In this document: piece after piece, positions 16,367-24,778 of the stretch
Layout of the letters: each line of letters begins with the position of its first letter
How positions within the stretch are numbered: position 1 is the stretch's first letter
Position numbers and translations under genes: made by a program
Origin: Streptomyces flavofungini
GTDB lineage: Bacteria > Actinomycetota > Actinomycetes > Streptomycetales > Streptomycetaceae
DNA: 64,000 nt
NCBI RefSeq assembly: GCF_030388665.1
Contig: NZ_CP128846.1
Location: 3,388,001 to 3,452,000, forward strand
Direction of reading: 5' to 3'
The notes under the pieces: model-generated
The model's input: the letters and a program-made list of their open reading frames with translations, nothing else
Databases searched by the model: none
What the model was told of the DNA's origin: nothing

Positions 16367-17707
16367 TCAGCCGATCGCTTCCCTGGTGTCCAGTACGTCG
16401 ATGGCCTCCGCCACCCCGTACGCGGGCGGCACCGGCTCCCCCGCCACGTACAGCTTCTCCGCCACCGGGCGTGGCAGCGGCAGGTGCTCGAAGTAGCCGT
16501 GGACGATGCGGTCGGGGCCGGCCGGGCTCGGGACGAAGCGGGTCACGGGCGCGATGCGGAACTGCTCACGGCCGTGGCTGACCAGGAGCACGATCTCGGC
16601 GACCTTGCGGGAGCCGTCGGCGTGCCGGGCGAGCTGGACGACGACGTCCACGGCCGAGTTGATCTGGTCGCGCAGGGCCTCGAAGGGGACCTGGACCTCC
16701 GACATGGAGCCGAGGGTCTGGAGGCGGGTGAGGGCGTCCTCGGCCGTGTTCGCGTGGACCGTCGCGAGGGAGCCGTCGTGGCCCGTGGACATCGCCTGGA
16801 GCATGTCGAGGGTCTCGCCGCCGCGGACCTCGCCGACGATGATGCGGTCGGGGCGCATGCGCAGGGAGTTGCGGACCAGGTCGCGGATCGTTATCTGGCC
16901 CTTGCCCTCGACGTTGGGGGGCCGGGATTCGAGACGGATGACGTGGTCCTGCTGGAGCTGGAGTTCGGCCGAGTCCTCGATGGTGATGATGCGTTCGTGG
17001 GCGGGGAGCAGGCCGGAGAGGGCGTTCAGGAGGGTCGTCTTGCCGGAGCCGGTGCCCCCGCTGACGATGATGTTGAAGCGGGCCCGTACGAACGCGGCGA
17101 GCAGCATCAGCATGTGCTCGTCGAGCGAGCCGAGGCCGATGAGTTCGGTGAGCGTGTACGCGCGCGGGAAGCGGCGGATGGTGAGCGTCGCGCCGGTGAG
17201 GGCGAGCGGCGGGATGATGACGTTGACGCGTTCGCCGGTGGGCAGGCGGGCGTCGACCATGGGGTTGGACTCGTCGACGCGGCGGTTCACGGTGGAGACG
17301 ATGCGTTCGATCGTCTGCATCAGCTGGTCCTCGGAGGCGAAGCGGAGAGGGAGCTGTTCGACCCGTCCGGCCCGCTCCACGAAGATGGAGTCGGGGCCGT
17401 TGACCATGATCTCCGTGATGGAGGCGTCCGCGAGGAGCGGTTCCAGTACGCCGAGGCCGAGTGCCTCGTCGACGACGCGGCGGACCAGGTGGGCGCGTTC
17501 GGAGGAGGAGAGGACCGGGCCCTCGCGGCTGATGATGTGGTTGAGGACGCGTTCGAGGCGGGCTCGGCGGTCGGCCGCGGAGAGGGACGACATCTCGGCG
17601 AGGTCGATCTCTTCGAGGAGCTTCGCGCGGTACGTCGCCACGAGGCCCTCGTCGCGGTCGGGCGTGACCGCGTCGGCGGGCGAGGCGATACGGGCTCTCA
17701 GGCTCAT
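16367..17707 (-). CDS. cpaF: CpaF/TadA family pilus assembly ATPase
   Basis: 446 residues from ATG 17707. An N-terminal helical domain precedes a VirB11-type ATPase core: EIMVNGPDSIFVERAGR, Walker A SGGTGSGKTTLLNALSG, Asp box IITIEDSAELQLQQDHVIRL, Walker B IIVGEVRGGE and the His box STGHDGSLATVHANT. Hydrolyses ATP to power pilin polymerisation with TadB/TadC. A longer open frame extends upstream but overlaps the TadE gene out of frame and is Arg/Pro-rich, so it was not used. It begins 5 bases after the TadE stop. Confidence 0.95.
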   Translation of the reverse strand: MSLRARIASPADAVTPDRDEGLVATYRAKLLEEIDLAEMSSLSAADRRARLERVLNHIISREGPVLSSSERAHLVRRVVDEALGLGVLEPLLADASITEIMVNGPDSIFVERAGRVEQLPLRFASEDQLMQTIERIVSTVNRRVDESNPMVDARLPTGERVNVIIPPLALTGATLTIRRFPRAYTLTELIGLGSLDEHMLMLLAAFVRARFNIIVSGGTGSGKTTLLNALSGLLPAHERIITIEDSAELQLQQDHVIRLESRPPNVEGKGQITIRDLVRNSLRMRPDRIIVGEVRGGETLDMLQAMSTGHDGSLATVHANTAEDALTRLQTLGSMSEVQVPFEALRDQINSAVDVVVQLARHADGSRKVAEIVLLVSHGREQFRIAPVTRFVPSPAGPDRIVHGYFEHLPLPRPVAEKLYVAGEPVPPAYGVAEAIDVLDTREAIG

Positions 17708-17712
17708 CGGGG

Positions 17713-18279
17713 TCAGCCTCCGGCCTCGGGGTCGTCGTTGGGCATCGTCGCGGACTTCTCGACGGTCCAGTCGGTGTCGATGAAGGGGAGGAGGGTGGGG
17801 ACCTGGACGGTGACGGTGGCCGTCGTCGTCTCGCCGCTCCCGTCGCCGACGCTGATGTCGGCGGTCAGGCCGCTGTCCATCGCCGCGCGCCCCGCCGCCT
17901 CCCCGCCGCCCTCCCCCTGCGAGGCGACCCGGGCGGCGGCCCGTGCCCCGGAGCCCGCCTGGTTCGCGGCGTAGCCGACGAGGCCGAGCTGGATCGCGGC
18001 CATGCCGATGATCAGAAGGATGGGGAGGAAGCCGGCGAATTCGAGCATGGAGACGCCTGCGTCGTCGTAGGCGCGGCGGCGTTTCGGGGGGCGGGGACCG
18101 GTGGCTCGGGTGCGGGGCGTGCACGGCCGGGTACGGGGCAGGGCGGCCCTGGTGCGGGGCGCGGTGGCCCGCGTACGGGATCCGGCGGCCCGGCGCGCGG
18201 GCAGCAGCCTCCCCCGGCCCGCCACTCGGCGGCGGCAGGGGCGCGGGACGACCGGCGTACGCCGCGACACGCCCCTCAC
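17713..18279 (-). CDS. TadE-like pseudopilin
   Basis: 188 residues from GTG 18279, overlapping the stop of the CpaE-TadE fusion gene (GTGA). An unusually long (about 70-residue) Arg/Pro/Thr-rich cytoplasmic leader precedes DDAGVSMLEFAGFLPILLII: Gly with Glu at +5 fits prepilin peptidase cleavage. The external part (AANQAGSGARAAARVASQGE, later VTVQVPTLLPF) is the usual TadE domain. A shorter start inside the basic leader is possible. Minor pilus subunit by homology. Confidence 0.85.
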   Translation of the reverse strand: MRGVSRRTPVVPRPCRRRVAGRGRLLPARRAAGSRTRATAPRTRAALPRTRPCTPRTRATGPRPPKRRRAYDDAGVSMLEFAGFLPILLIIGMAAIQLGLVGYAANQAGSGARAAARVASQGEGGGEAAGRAAMDSGLTADISVGDGSGETTTATVTVQVPTLLPFIDTDWTVEKSATMPNDDPEAGG

Positions 18280-19940
18280 GGCGAGTCCTCCCCCTCACGC
18301 GCCGCCCCCGCCTTCGCGTCGACGGACCACCCCGTCTCCACCCCGGGGAAGAACAGCGGCACATCCACCTTGACGGTGGCTTCGAACACGTCGCCCGTCG
18401 GCGCGCAGGAGATGTCGGCGCCCTGCCAGGCCCCGGGCAGATGCTCCTTGCCCGCGGCCGCGCAGGCACCCTGGTAGTCCCCGTCGACCGCCGCCGCGGC
18501 GGTCGCCGCCCGAGCCGCCTCGTCCGCCGCGTTCCCGGCGAGCGAGTACGTGTACCCGTACAGCGCGCACTGCCACAACAGCCCGATCACGGTCAGCACC
18601 AGCGGGAACATCCCGGCGAATTCGAGGGTGACCGCGCCGCGGTCGCCCCGCTCGGCCCTGTCGCCCCGCTCGGACTTCTCCCCCCGCTCCGACTTGCCGA
18701 GCCGCCGCGTCCCCCGCCCGCCCTTGCGCCCGTGCCCCGCGGACTCCGGCTCCACCAGCCCGAGTTCGCCCGCGAGTCCCCACAGCGCCTGCTTGACCGT
18801 CGACTTGCTGTCGAGGTCCTGGAGGCGGCCCGCGTCGACGGGGGCCTGGAGTTCCTTGGGGGCGTCGGGAACCGAGGTGCGGGCCTCCCGGGTGCCGGTG
18901 ACGCGGGAGACGAGGGACGGCTGGATCTCGGTGCCGCGGGCGGCGCGGTTGAGGACCGTCACCGTCTCCTCGGCCTTGCGGATCTGCAGCCGGTCCCAGA
19001 GCCGCACCATGCGTTTGGCGGCGCGCACGGCGACCACGTCGGGGGTCACGAGGAGGACGGCCTGGTCGGCCATCTCGACGGCGGTGGCGGTGGCGGTCGT
19101 GACGTACGTGCCGCAGTCGACGACCACGACGTCGTACCGCCCGCGCAGCGCGTTGACCGTCTGCCGGGCGACCCGGTCGGTGATCTCCTCGCCGCGCTCG
19201 CCGTCGGCCGGGGCGAGCAGCAGGCCGACGCCGGTCTCGTGGGCGTACACGGCGTCCTGGACCACGCGCGGCGAGATGTCGCTGATGGCGGCGAGGTCGG
19301 CGACGGAACGGCGGAACTGCACGTCGAGGTAGGAGGCGACGTCGCCGGACTGGAGGTCCAGGTCGAGCAGGGCGGTGCTGCGGCCGGAGGCCTGGGCGGC
19401 GAGGGCGAGCTGGACGGCGGTGAGGGTGGTGCCGACGCCGCCCTTCGCGCCGGTGACGGCCACGACCTGGCCGCCGCCGGGGACGGCCGCGCCGGGCCCG
19501 CCGCCGTACAGCTCGACGGCGCTCGACCCGAGATGGCGCCGCATGCCGCTGGACCAGGCCGCGGCGGCCTGCACCCGCTCGGCGAGGGCGTCGTAGGCGA
19601 GGGGGAAGGTGACGATGCCGCGGGCGCCGCTGTCCATGGCGGCGGTGAGCAGGGCCGGGCTGGTGTCGGCCGTGACGAGCACGACGCCGACCGCCGGGAA
19701 GCGCAGGACCAGGTCGCGGATCAGGTCGAGGGCGGGCACGGGCGCGATGCGTTCGTGGACGAGGACGACCTCGGGCAGCTCGTCGAGGGAGATCGCGGCG
19801 AGCCGGGCCAGGGTGTCGAGGAGCGCCGTGGAGTCGGTGACGGGCGCGGCGGGTTCGGCGTCGGGGAGCTGCGCGGCGAGGCCGGTGAGGGCGCGGGCGG
19901 CGTCCACGTCGCCGACGGCGGGCAGGATGCGGGTGATCAC
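18276..19940 (-). CDS. CpaE/TadZ-like ATPase fused to a TadE-like domain
   Basis: 554 residues from GTG 19940. Residues 1-135 resemble a receiver-like CpaE N-terminus (EVVLVHERIAPVPALDLIRD). Residues 150-390 are a MinD/ParA-type ATPase with deviant Walker A VTGAKGGVGTTLTAVQLALA, switch DLDLQSGDVASYLDVQ and VVVDCGTY. After a charged Ser/Glu/Arg repeat linker (KSERGEKSERGDRAERGDRG), residues 440-554 are a TadE domain with prepilin-type site G|AVTLEF, a membrane helix and an external domain with Cys pair. Joining a cytoplasmic polar-localisation ATPase to a cleavable pseudopilin in one reading frame is remarkable. Confidence 0.88.
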   Translation of the reverse strand: MITRILPAVGDVDAARALTGLAAQLPDAEPAAPVTDSTALLDTLARLAAISLDELPEVVLVHERIAPVPALDLIRDLVLRFPAVGVVLVTADTSPALLTAAMDSGARGIVTFPLAYDALAERVQAAAAWSSGMRRHLGSSAVELYGGGPGAAVPGGGQVVAVTGAKGGVGTTLTAVQLALAAQASGRSTALLDLDLQSGDVASYLDVQFRRSVADLAAISDISPRVVQDAVYAHETGVGLLLAPADGERGEEITDRVARQTVNALRGRYDVVVVDCGTYVTTATATAVEMADQAVLLVTPDVVAVRAAKRMVRLWDRLQIRKAEETVTVLNRAARGTEIQPSLVSRVTGTREARTSVPDAPKELQAPVDAGRLQDLDSKSTVKQALWGLAGELGLVEPESAGHGRKGGRGTRRLGKSERGEKSERGDRAERGDRGAVTLEFAGMFPLVLTVIGLLWQCALYGYTYSLAGNAADEAARAATAAAAVDGDYQGACAAAGKEHLPGAWQGADISCAPTGDVFEATVKVDVPLFFPGVETGWSVDAKAGAAREGEDSP

Positions 19941-19950
19941 GCGCGGCCTC

Positions 19951-20040
19951 CCCGGGGCCGGATCCGGCGGGTGCGATCGGCCCGGGGACGGATCCGGCCG
20001 GTGCGATCGGCCCGGAGCCGGGCCCGGCCGGTGCGCTGAG
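19951..20040. repeat. 30-bp tandem repeat, three units
   Basis: Three consecutive 30-bp units (19951-19980, 19981-20010, 20011-20040) share a CCCGGGGACGGATCCGGCCG-like core followed by GTGCGATCGG; the first two differ at three positions, the third is more diverged. They fill the gap between cpaB and the CpaE-TadE gene start. Confidence 0.85.
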
Positions 20041-20066
20041 CGGGAACGTACATAGGCCTGCTCCCC

Positions 20067-20777
20067 TTACTTGTCCTCGTCCAGGGTGTACGTACGGTCC
20101 CCGCGCGGCACGTCGGCGTCGCCCCCCTGCCCGACCAGGGCGAGCCGCACGTGGGAGGCGAACGACTCGGCGTACGCGACGCGTTGGGCGTCGCGCGTGT
20201 CGAGGGCGAACGTGATGGGCACGGCCTCGTCCTCGCGGCGGCGGCCGCGGTCGTCGCGGTCGCCGTCGAGGGCGGTCAGCTTCCCGACGTCGATGACCTT
20301 GGCGCCTTCCACGATGACCTTCGACTGGTCCTTGCCGCGGTCGGTCTCGGCCTTGAAGGTGGCGTAGATGTTGACGGTGGAGCCGGGTGTGATCTTGCCC
20401 GCGACGCCCGTGGCCGCGTCGATCATGATGGCGATCTCCTGCTGCCCCGGCTCCAGTTGGGGTCGCTTCACGATCATGTCGGTCTGGAGGAGCGAGCCCT
20501 TGCGCAGCTGGGTGACGGCGATCTTCCCGCGGATCTCCCGCAGGTTGGTCACGGCGTTGTCGGACAGCCACCGCTCGGGCATCTCGACCTTCTTGAACTG
20601 GTCCGCCTCCAGTTCCTTGTACGGCGCGATGTCCCGCTTCAGCTCGTACGCCTCGACCTCGGGGCCGACCTTGGAGTTCACGTCGCGGATCACCGAGAGC
20701 ACTCCGGCGAACGCGCCGAGCGCGCACAGGACCGACAGGACCAGCAGGATGACACCTCGGCGCTGGCGTGAGTTCAT
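20067..20777 (-). CDS. cpaB: CpaB/RcpC-like pilus assembly protein (SAF domain)
   Basis: 236 residues from ATG 20777. A N-terminal membrane helix (VILLVLSVLCALGAFAGVL) is followed by a SAF-like domain (KELEADQFKKVEMPERWLSD; GKIAVTQLRKGSLLQTDMI) and the RcpC-type strand-rich region EIAIMIDAATGVAGKITPGS and VNIYATF. Located first in the core Tad run, upstream of the CpaE-TadE gene. CpaB proteins are thought to help stabilise the pilus conduit in the envelope. Confidence 0.88.
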   Translation of the reverse strand: MNSRQRRGVILLVLSVLCALGAFAGVLSVIRDVNSKVGPEVEAYELKRDIAPYKELEADQFKKVEMPERWLSDNAVTNLREIRGKIAVTQLRKGSLLQTDMIVKRPQLEPGQQEIAIMIDAATGVAGKITPGSTVNIYATFKAETDRGKDQSKVIVEGAKVIDVGKLTALDGDRDDRGRRREDEAVPITFALDTRDAQRVAYAESFASHVRLALVGQGGDADVPRGDRTYTLDEDK

Positions 20778-20882
20778 GGGCCGGACTACCTACCTCGTTC
20801 GTGCAGCGAGTGCGTGTGGCTACGGACAGTGAGCGGGGTGGCGCGTGGTGACGGACGCGTGGGTACGCGAACGGGTGCGGCG

Positions 20883-21833
20883 TTAGGTCACGCCGCGGGG
20901 CAGGGCGTGCGCTGCCGGTTCGGGCGCGGCCGGTGGCATCGGGGCGGCGCAGAACGCGCAGCGGTCACCGATGAGTTCGAGACCGCACCAGTGGCAGTCC
21001 TCCCTCCGCACGGACGACACCAGTTGGTAGAGCACGGAGATGTCCGGGATGGCCGCGGCGAACTCGACGAGCTTGCCGGTGGCCCACCAGCGGGGCGAGT
21101 CCCCGGACAGCCGCACGTCGGCGCAGCCCTGGACGTTCCACGCGGGCGCGAGGGTGTCCACGACCCAGTCGGGGGCGAGCTGCCCGGCCGCGTACAGCAG
21201 TTTCGTGCTGAACCCGGGCCCGGCCGGCAGCCCGTCGCCGCCCACCTTCACCAGCTCGGGCCGCGGCGCGGCGAGTACCGCGAACTGCGCTCCCGGAACC
21301 CATGACTTGGTGTGCGACCGCAGCGTCACCGGGACCCGGTCGAGCTTGGCGACGGAGCCGAGGAGGGCGCCGGCGTAGATGTAGTGGCTGAGCAGCCTGG
21401 CGGCGCAGGCGAGCACTCCGGGGCTGAAGTCGCATATCGACAACTGCCGCAGCTGGAGCGCGAGGACGGCGAGACCGAGGGGCGGCAGGTCGCTGCGCAC
21501 GAGCGCGATGCGGTCGCTCTCGAGCACGGACCGGATGGCGTGCAGCCGGTGCAGGACGGCGGGCGGCGCGGAGGACGGGCAGAGCACGACCACGTAGCCG
21601 TGGTGCTCGATGAGGGTGTGCATCTCGGTGAGGGCCTGGTCCAGGGTCTGCGCCGGAGACCCCTTCCCCGTGGAGGCCCTCATGGCCGCCGACTTGGCGG
21701 CGTACCCCTTGCCCGCGTGCGCCCGCGCGGCCTGCACGGCGCTCTGCAGGACGGCGGCGGTCGGGGTGTGCCGGTCGAGCGAGGGCAGCACCAGCTCGGG
21801 GCTGGTGACGGCTATCGCGGTCGGCATGCGCAC
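20883..21833 (-). CDS. Conserved protein with C-terminal zinc ribbon, Tad-linked
   Basis: 316 residues. No membrane segment or signal peptide. N-terminal helical part (SAVQAARAHAGKGYAAKSAA), then a Rossmann-like alternation (GYVVVLCPSSAPPAVLHRLH; LGLAVLALQLRQLSICDFSP), and a final zinc ribbon CHWCGLE...CAFC at about residues 279-295. It lies about 100 bp upstream of cpaB on the same strand, and may be the first gene of the pilus operon. No defined family recognised. Confidence 0.72.
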   Translation of the reverse strand: MRMPTAIAVTSPELVLPSLDRHTPTAAVLQSAVQAARAHAGKGYAAKSAAMRASTGKGSPAQTLDQALTEMHTLIEHHGYVVVLCPSSAPPAVLHRLHAIRSVLESDRIALVRSDLPPLGLAVLALQLRQLSICDFSPGVLACAARLLSHYIYAGALLGSVAKLDRVPVTLRSHTKSWVPGAQFAVLAAPRPELVKVGGDGLPAGPGFSTKLLYAAGQLAPDWVVDTLAPAWNVQGCADVRLSGDSPRWWATGKLVEFAAAIPDISVLYQLVSSVRREDCHWCGLELIGDRCAFCAAPMPPAAPEPAAHALPRGVT

Positions 21834-22014
21834 ACCCCCGGCTCCGAGTCCTCACGCTCCCGTCCGCACGTCCGTGCTCACGTGCGCCTCTGACTGTGCA
21901 CCATATCCACGCAGGGGCCGGGCTAACACCCAACTTCGCACTGTTCACCTCCGGGTTGTCGTGTTGCTTCCGCTCGCGGGAGTCTCCGGAGCGCACCCGG
22001 TGGCGCAAGAAGTC

Positions 22015-22039
22015 TTGACAACCCCATTGGTCTGGACCA
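22015..22039 (+). promoter_or_regulatory. Chitinase promoter with DasR-type (dre) box
   Basis: TTGACA at 22015-22020 is a consensus -35. Immediately downstream, TGGTCTGGACCA at 22028-22039 is a 12-bp palindrome one base pair of change away from the dre consensus TGGTCTAGACCA bound by the GntR regulator DasR, which controls chitin/N-acetylglucosamine genes in Streptomyces. The box lies in the spacer, where a repressor would block transcription. The -10 is not clear. Confidence 0.8.
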
Positions 22040-22122
22040 CCTTGTACGACCAGCAAGCAGCGGTGGCCACCGTTTTCGTACCTCCTCCCCCACTCCCCCC
22101 ACTCCCCCCACGGAGGCAGAAG

Positions 22123-23184
22123 ATGGACCGCGCACGCAGAACAAGGAGTGCCCTCGTCGGAGGGCTCGCCGCGCTCGGGCTCGCGATCGCCGGGCTCGCG
22201 ACCGGTGGTGCCGCGAACGCCGACGCGACGCCGGGCGCGAAGGACGCCGGTTCCCGGACCTCGGCCGGGGCGCAGGCCGCCGTCCCCGGGGCCAGGGCCG
22301 TGCCCAAGCACGCCGTCACCGGTTACTGGCAGAACTTCAACAACGGCGCCACCGTGCAGAAGCTCAGCCAGGTGCAGGACCAGTACGACATCATCGCGGT
22401 GGCCTTCGCCGATGCCACCGGGACGCCGGGGCAGGTGACCTTCAACCTGGACTCGGCCGGGCTCGGCGGGTACACCGTCGACCAGTTCAAGGCCGACATC
22501 AAGGCGAAGAAGGCGGCGGGCAAGTCCGTCATCATCTCGGTCGGCGGTGAGCGCGGCGCCGTCGCGGTCAACAGCTCCGCCGCCGCGACCAACTTCGCGA
22601 ACTCCGTCCACTCGCTGATGCGGGAGTACGGGTTCGACGGCGTCGACATCGACCTGGAGAACGGGCTCAACTCCACCTACATGACGCAGGCCCTGAAGTC
22701 GCTCGGGCAGAAGGCCGGTCCCGGATTCGTGCTGACCATGGCGCCGCAGACCATCGACATGCAGAACACGAACAACGAGTACTTCAAGACGGCCCTGAAC
22801 GTGAAGGACATCCTCACGGTCGTCAACATGCAGTACTACAACAGCGGTTCCATGCTCGGGTGCGACGGCAAGGTCTACAGCCAGGGCAGCGTGGACTTCC
22901 TGACCGCCCTCGCCTGCATCCAGTTGGAGGGCGGGCTCGCGCCGTCCCAGGTCGGCATCGGCACCCCCGCCTCCACGCGCGGCGCCGGATCGGGCTACGT
23001 CGCCCCGTCCGTCGTGAACAACGCCCTCGACTGCCTGGCCAAGGGCACCAACTGCGGCTCCTTCAAGCCCTCCAGGACCTACCCCGGCATCAGGGGCGCG
23101 ATGACCTGGTCGACCAACTGGGACGCGGCGGCCGGCAACGCGTGGTCCAACGCCGTGGGTCCGCACGTCCACGGGCTTCCGTAG
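22123..23184 (+). CDS. Secreted GH18 chitinase
   Basis: 353 residues from ATG 22123, 6 bases behind GGAGG. Twin-Arg-like signal peptide (RARRTRSALVGGLAALGLAI), then a single GH18 domain starting AVTGYWQNFNNG. The strand SLMREYGFDGVDIDLENG holds the DxxDxDxE catalytic motif with Glu at about residue 179. Later VVNMQYYNSGSM and GAMTWSTNWD are typical barrel strands. No separate chitin-binding domain. Hydrolyses beta-1,4-linked N-acetylglucosamine outside the cell; regulation by DasR is suggested by the box upstream. Confidence 0.93.
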   Translation: MDRARRTRSALVGGLAALGLAIAGLATGGAANADATPGAKDAGSRTSAGAQAAVPGARAVPKHAVTGYWQNFNNGATVQKLSQVQDQYDIIAVAFADATGTPGQVTFNLDSAGLGGYTVDQFKADIKAKKAAGKSVIISVGGERGAVAVNSSAAATNFANSVHSLMREYGFDGVDIDLENGLNSTYMTQALKSLGQKAGPGFVLTMAPQTIDMQNTNNEYFKTALNVKDILTVVNMQYYNSGSMLGCDGKVYSQGSVDFLTALACIQLEGGLAPSQVGIGTPASTRGAGSGYVAPSVVNNALDCLAKGTNCGSFKPSRTYPGIRGAMTWSTNWDAAAGNAWSNAVGPHVHGLP

Positions 23185-23215
23185 GGGCTCCGGCCCTCGT
23201 CAGCCCCCTTCTTCC

Positions 23216-23245
23216 GCAGCGCCGCCGCTCCCCCGGCGGCGCTGC
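23216..23245. terminator. Hairpin terminator between convergent genes
   Basis: A perfect 12-bp inverted repeat (GCAGCGCCGCCG / CGGCGGCGCTGC) with a 6-base loop lies after the chitinase stop and before the convergent transporter stop. No U-tract, as is usual in Streptomyces. Confidence 0.75.
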
Positions 23246-23293
23246 TGTGCGTGCAGGCCCCGGTGGCGTCCCGGAGGAACCCGCGCAGACGTA

Positions 23294-24628
23294 CTAGAAG
23301 AAGCTGCCCCAGTCCTGATCCGTGATCTGCTTGACGCACAGGACCAGGAACAGCAGGCCCGCGATCGCCAGCATGCCGTTGCTCAGCCAGCCGTTGCGCC
23401 ACTCGGCCGGCGTGCGCGCGGAGTTGAGCATCCAGATCAAGGTCAGGGCGAGGAACGGCATGAAGGCCGCGCCCAGCACCCCGTAGATGATGATCAGGCG
23501 GAACGGCTGGCCCTCGAAGAGCAGGATCATGGGCGGGAACGTCAGCCAGAGGAGGTAGGCGCGGAACGGCAGGGACTTCTCGCGGGCCCCGGAAGCCACC
23601 TGCTCGCCGGTGAGGGCCGTGCTGTCGGCGCCCGCCCTGCCCTTGCGGTAGTGCTCCACGAAGTCCGCGAACATCAGGCTCACGCCGTGCCAGACACCGA
23701 TCAGCGACGTGAAGGACGTGGCGAGGAAGCCGATCAGGAACAGCTTGGACGTGGCCGTTCCGTACTCCTTCTCCAGGATGTCGCCGAGCTGGACCAGACC
23801 CTTGTCGCCGCTGGCGATCGCGATGTTCGCGGAGTGCAGCATCTCGGCGCCCACGAAGAGCATCGCGACGACGAAGATGCCGGTGGTGATGTACGCGACG
23901 CGGTTGTCGAGACGCATCACCTTCATCCAGCCCGTGTTGGTCCAGCCCTTGGCGTTCACCCAGTAGCCGTACGCCGCCAGCGTGATGGTGCCGCCGACGC
24001 CGCCGATCAGGCCGAGGGTGTTGAGGATCGAGTCCTTCTCGTCCGGTACGACGGGCAGCAGGCCCGCGAAGGCGTCGCCGAGGTTCGGGGTGACGCGGAT
24101 CGCCAGGTACACGGTGACGACGAACATGACGCCGACGAGGACCGTCATGACCTTCTCGAAGACCGCGTACTTGTTGAACCAGACGAAGACCAGGCCGACG
24201 AGCCCGGTCAGGATCGCCCACCACTTGAGTTCCATGACGTCCGGGAACAGCGCCTGCAGCGGCAGTCCCGACGACGACATCGCGGCGGCGCCGTACACGA
24301 AGCCCCAGATCACGACGTACACGACGAAGAACCACGTGGTCCAGCGCCCGAGGCTCGTCCAGCCGTCGAAGAGGGTGCGGCCCGTGGCCAGATGCCAGCG
24401 GCCGGCCGCCTCCGCGAGGGAGATCTTCACGACGCAGCCGATGACGGCGGCCCACAGCAGGGTGTAGCCGAAGTTGCTGCCCGCGATCAGGGTCGCGACC
24501 AGGTCGCCCGCCCCCACGCCGGTGGCGGCGACGACGATGCCGGGCCCGATGTACTTCCAACTGGACTTGCGGGGCGCGGACGCCACGTCCCCGGCGGCTG
24601 CGGTGGGTTCACCCTTGGTTTCGGCCAT
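23294..24628 (-). CDS. Nramp-like metal/proton transporter, divergent metal site
   Basis: 444 residues from ATG 24628, about 11 membrane helices. The fold order and conserved stretches (PGIVVAATGVGAGDLVATLI in helix 1; ITLAAYGYWVNAKGW in helix 6) mark the Nramp superfamily. The canonical DPGN of helix 1 is GVGAGD here and the MPH of helix 6 is absent (AAYGYW), so classical Mn/Fe coordination is not preserved; it may carry another ion. A longer start up to 24754 is open but its N-terminus is not membrane-protein-like. It is divergent from the carboxypeptidase gene. Confidence 0.82.
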   Translation of the reverse strand: MAETKGEPTAAAGDVASAPRKSSWKYIGPGIVVAATGVGAGDLVATLIAGSNFGYTLLWAAVIGCVVKISLAEAAGRWHLATGRTLFDGWTSLGRWTTWFFVVYVVIWGFVYGAAAMSSSGLPLQALFPDVMELKWWAILTGLVGLVFVWFNKYAVFEKVMTVLVGVMFVVTVYLAIRVTPNLGDAFAGLLPVVPDEKDSILNTLGLIGGVGGTITLAAYGYWVNAKGWTNTGWMKVMRLDNRVAYITTGIFVVAMLFVGAEMLHSANIAIASGDKGLVQLGDILEKEYGTATSKLFLIGFLATSFTSLIGVWHGVSLMFADFVEHYRKGRAGADSTALTGEQVASGAREKSLPFRAYLLWLTFPPMILLFEGQPFRLIIIYGVLGAAFMPFLALTLIWMLNSARTPAEWRNGWLSNGMLAIAGLLFLVLCVKQITDQDWGSFF

Positions 24629-24778
24629 GCGATCAAGAAAGCGCAAAGACTCCTGGTGCACAAGAGGCGCGCAGGGACGGCTCAAACGCGCCATTGACCG
24701 GAGCATGCCACGCCGCGACCATGGGCCCGCACGCCCGCACGTCGCACGGCTCAACCCCCCACCCCCACAGGAGCATTC

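Noticed and set aside
16367..18469. A 700-residue version of CpaF with a long N-terminal extension
   Set aside because: The extension is Arg/Pro/His-rich, lies out of frame over the TadE gene, and CpaF homologues begin near the ATG at 17707.
18295..20727. An 810-residue minus-strand frame across the cpaB and CpaE-TadE genes
   Set aside because: Almost pure Arg/Pro/Gly; it is an out-of-frame shadow of two genes with clear motifs.
21610..22122. N-terminal extension of the chitinase
   Set aside because: It would run through the promoter with the dre box and over the start of the divergent gene; the GGAGG site and signal peptide fix the start at 22123.
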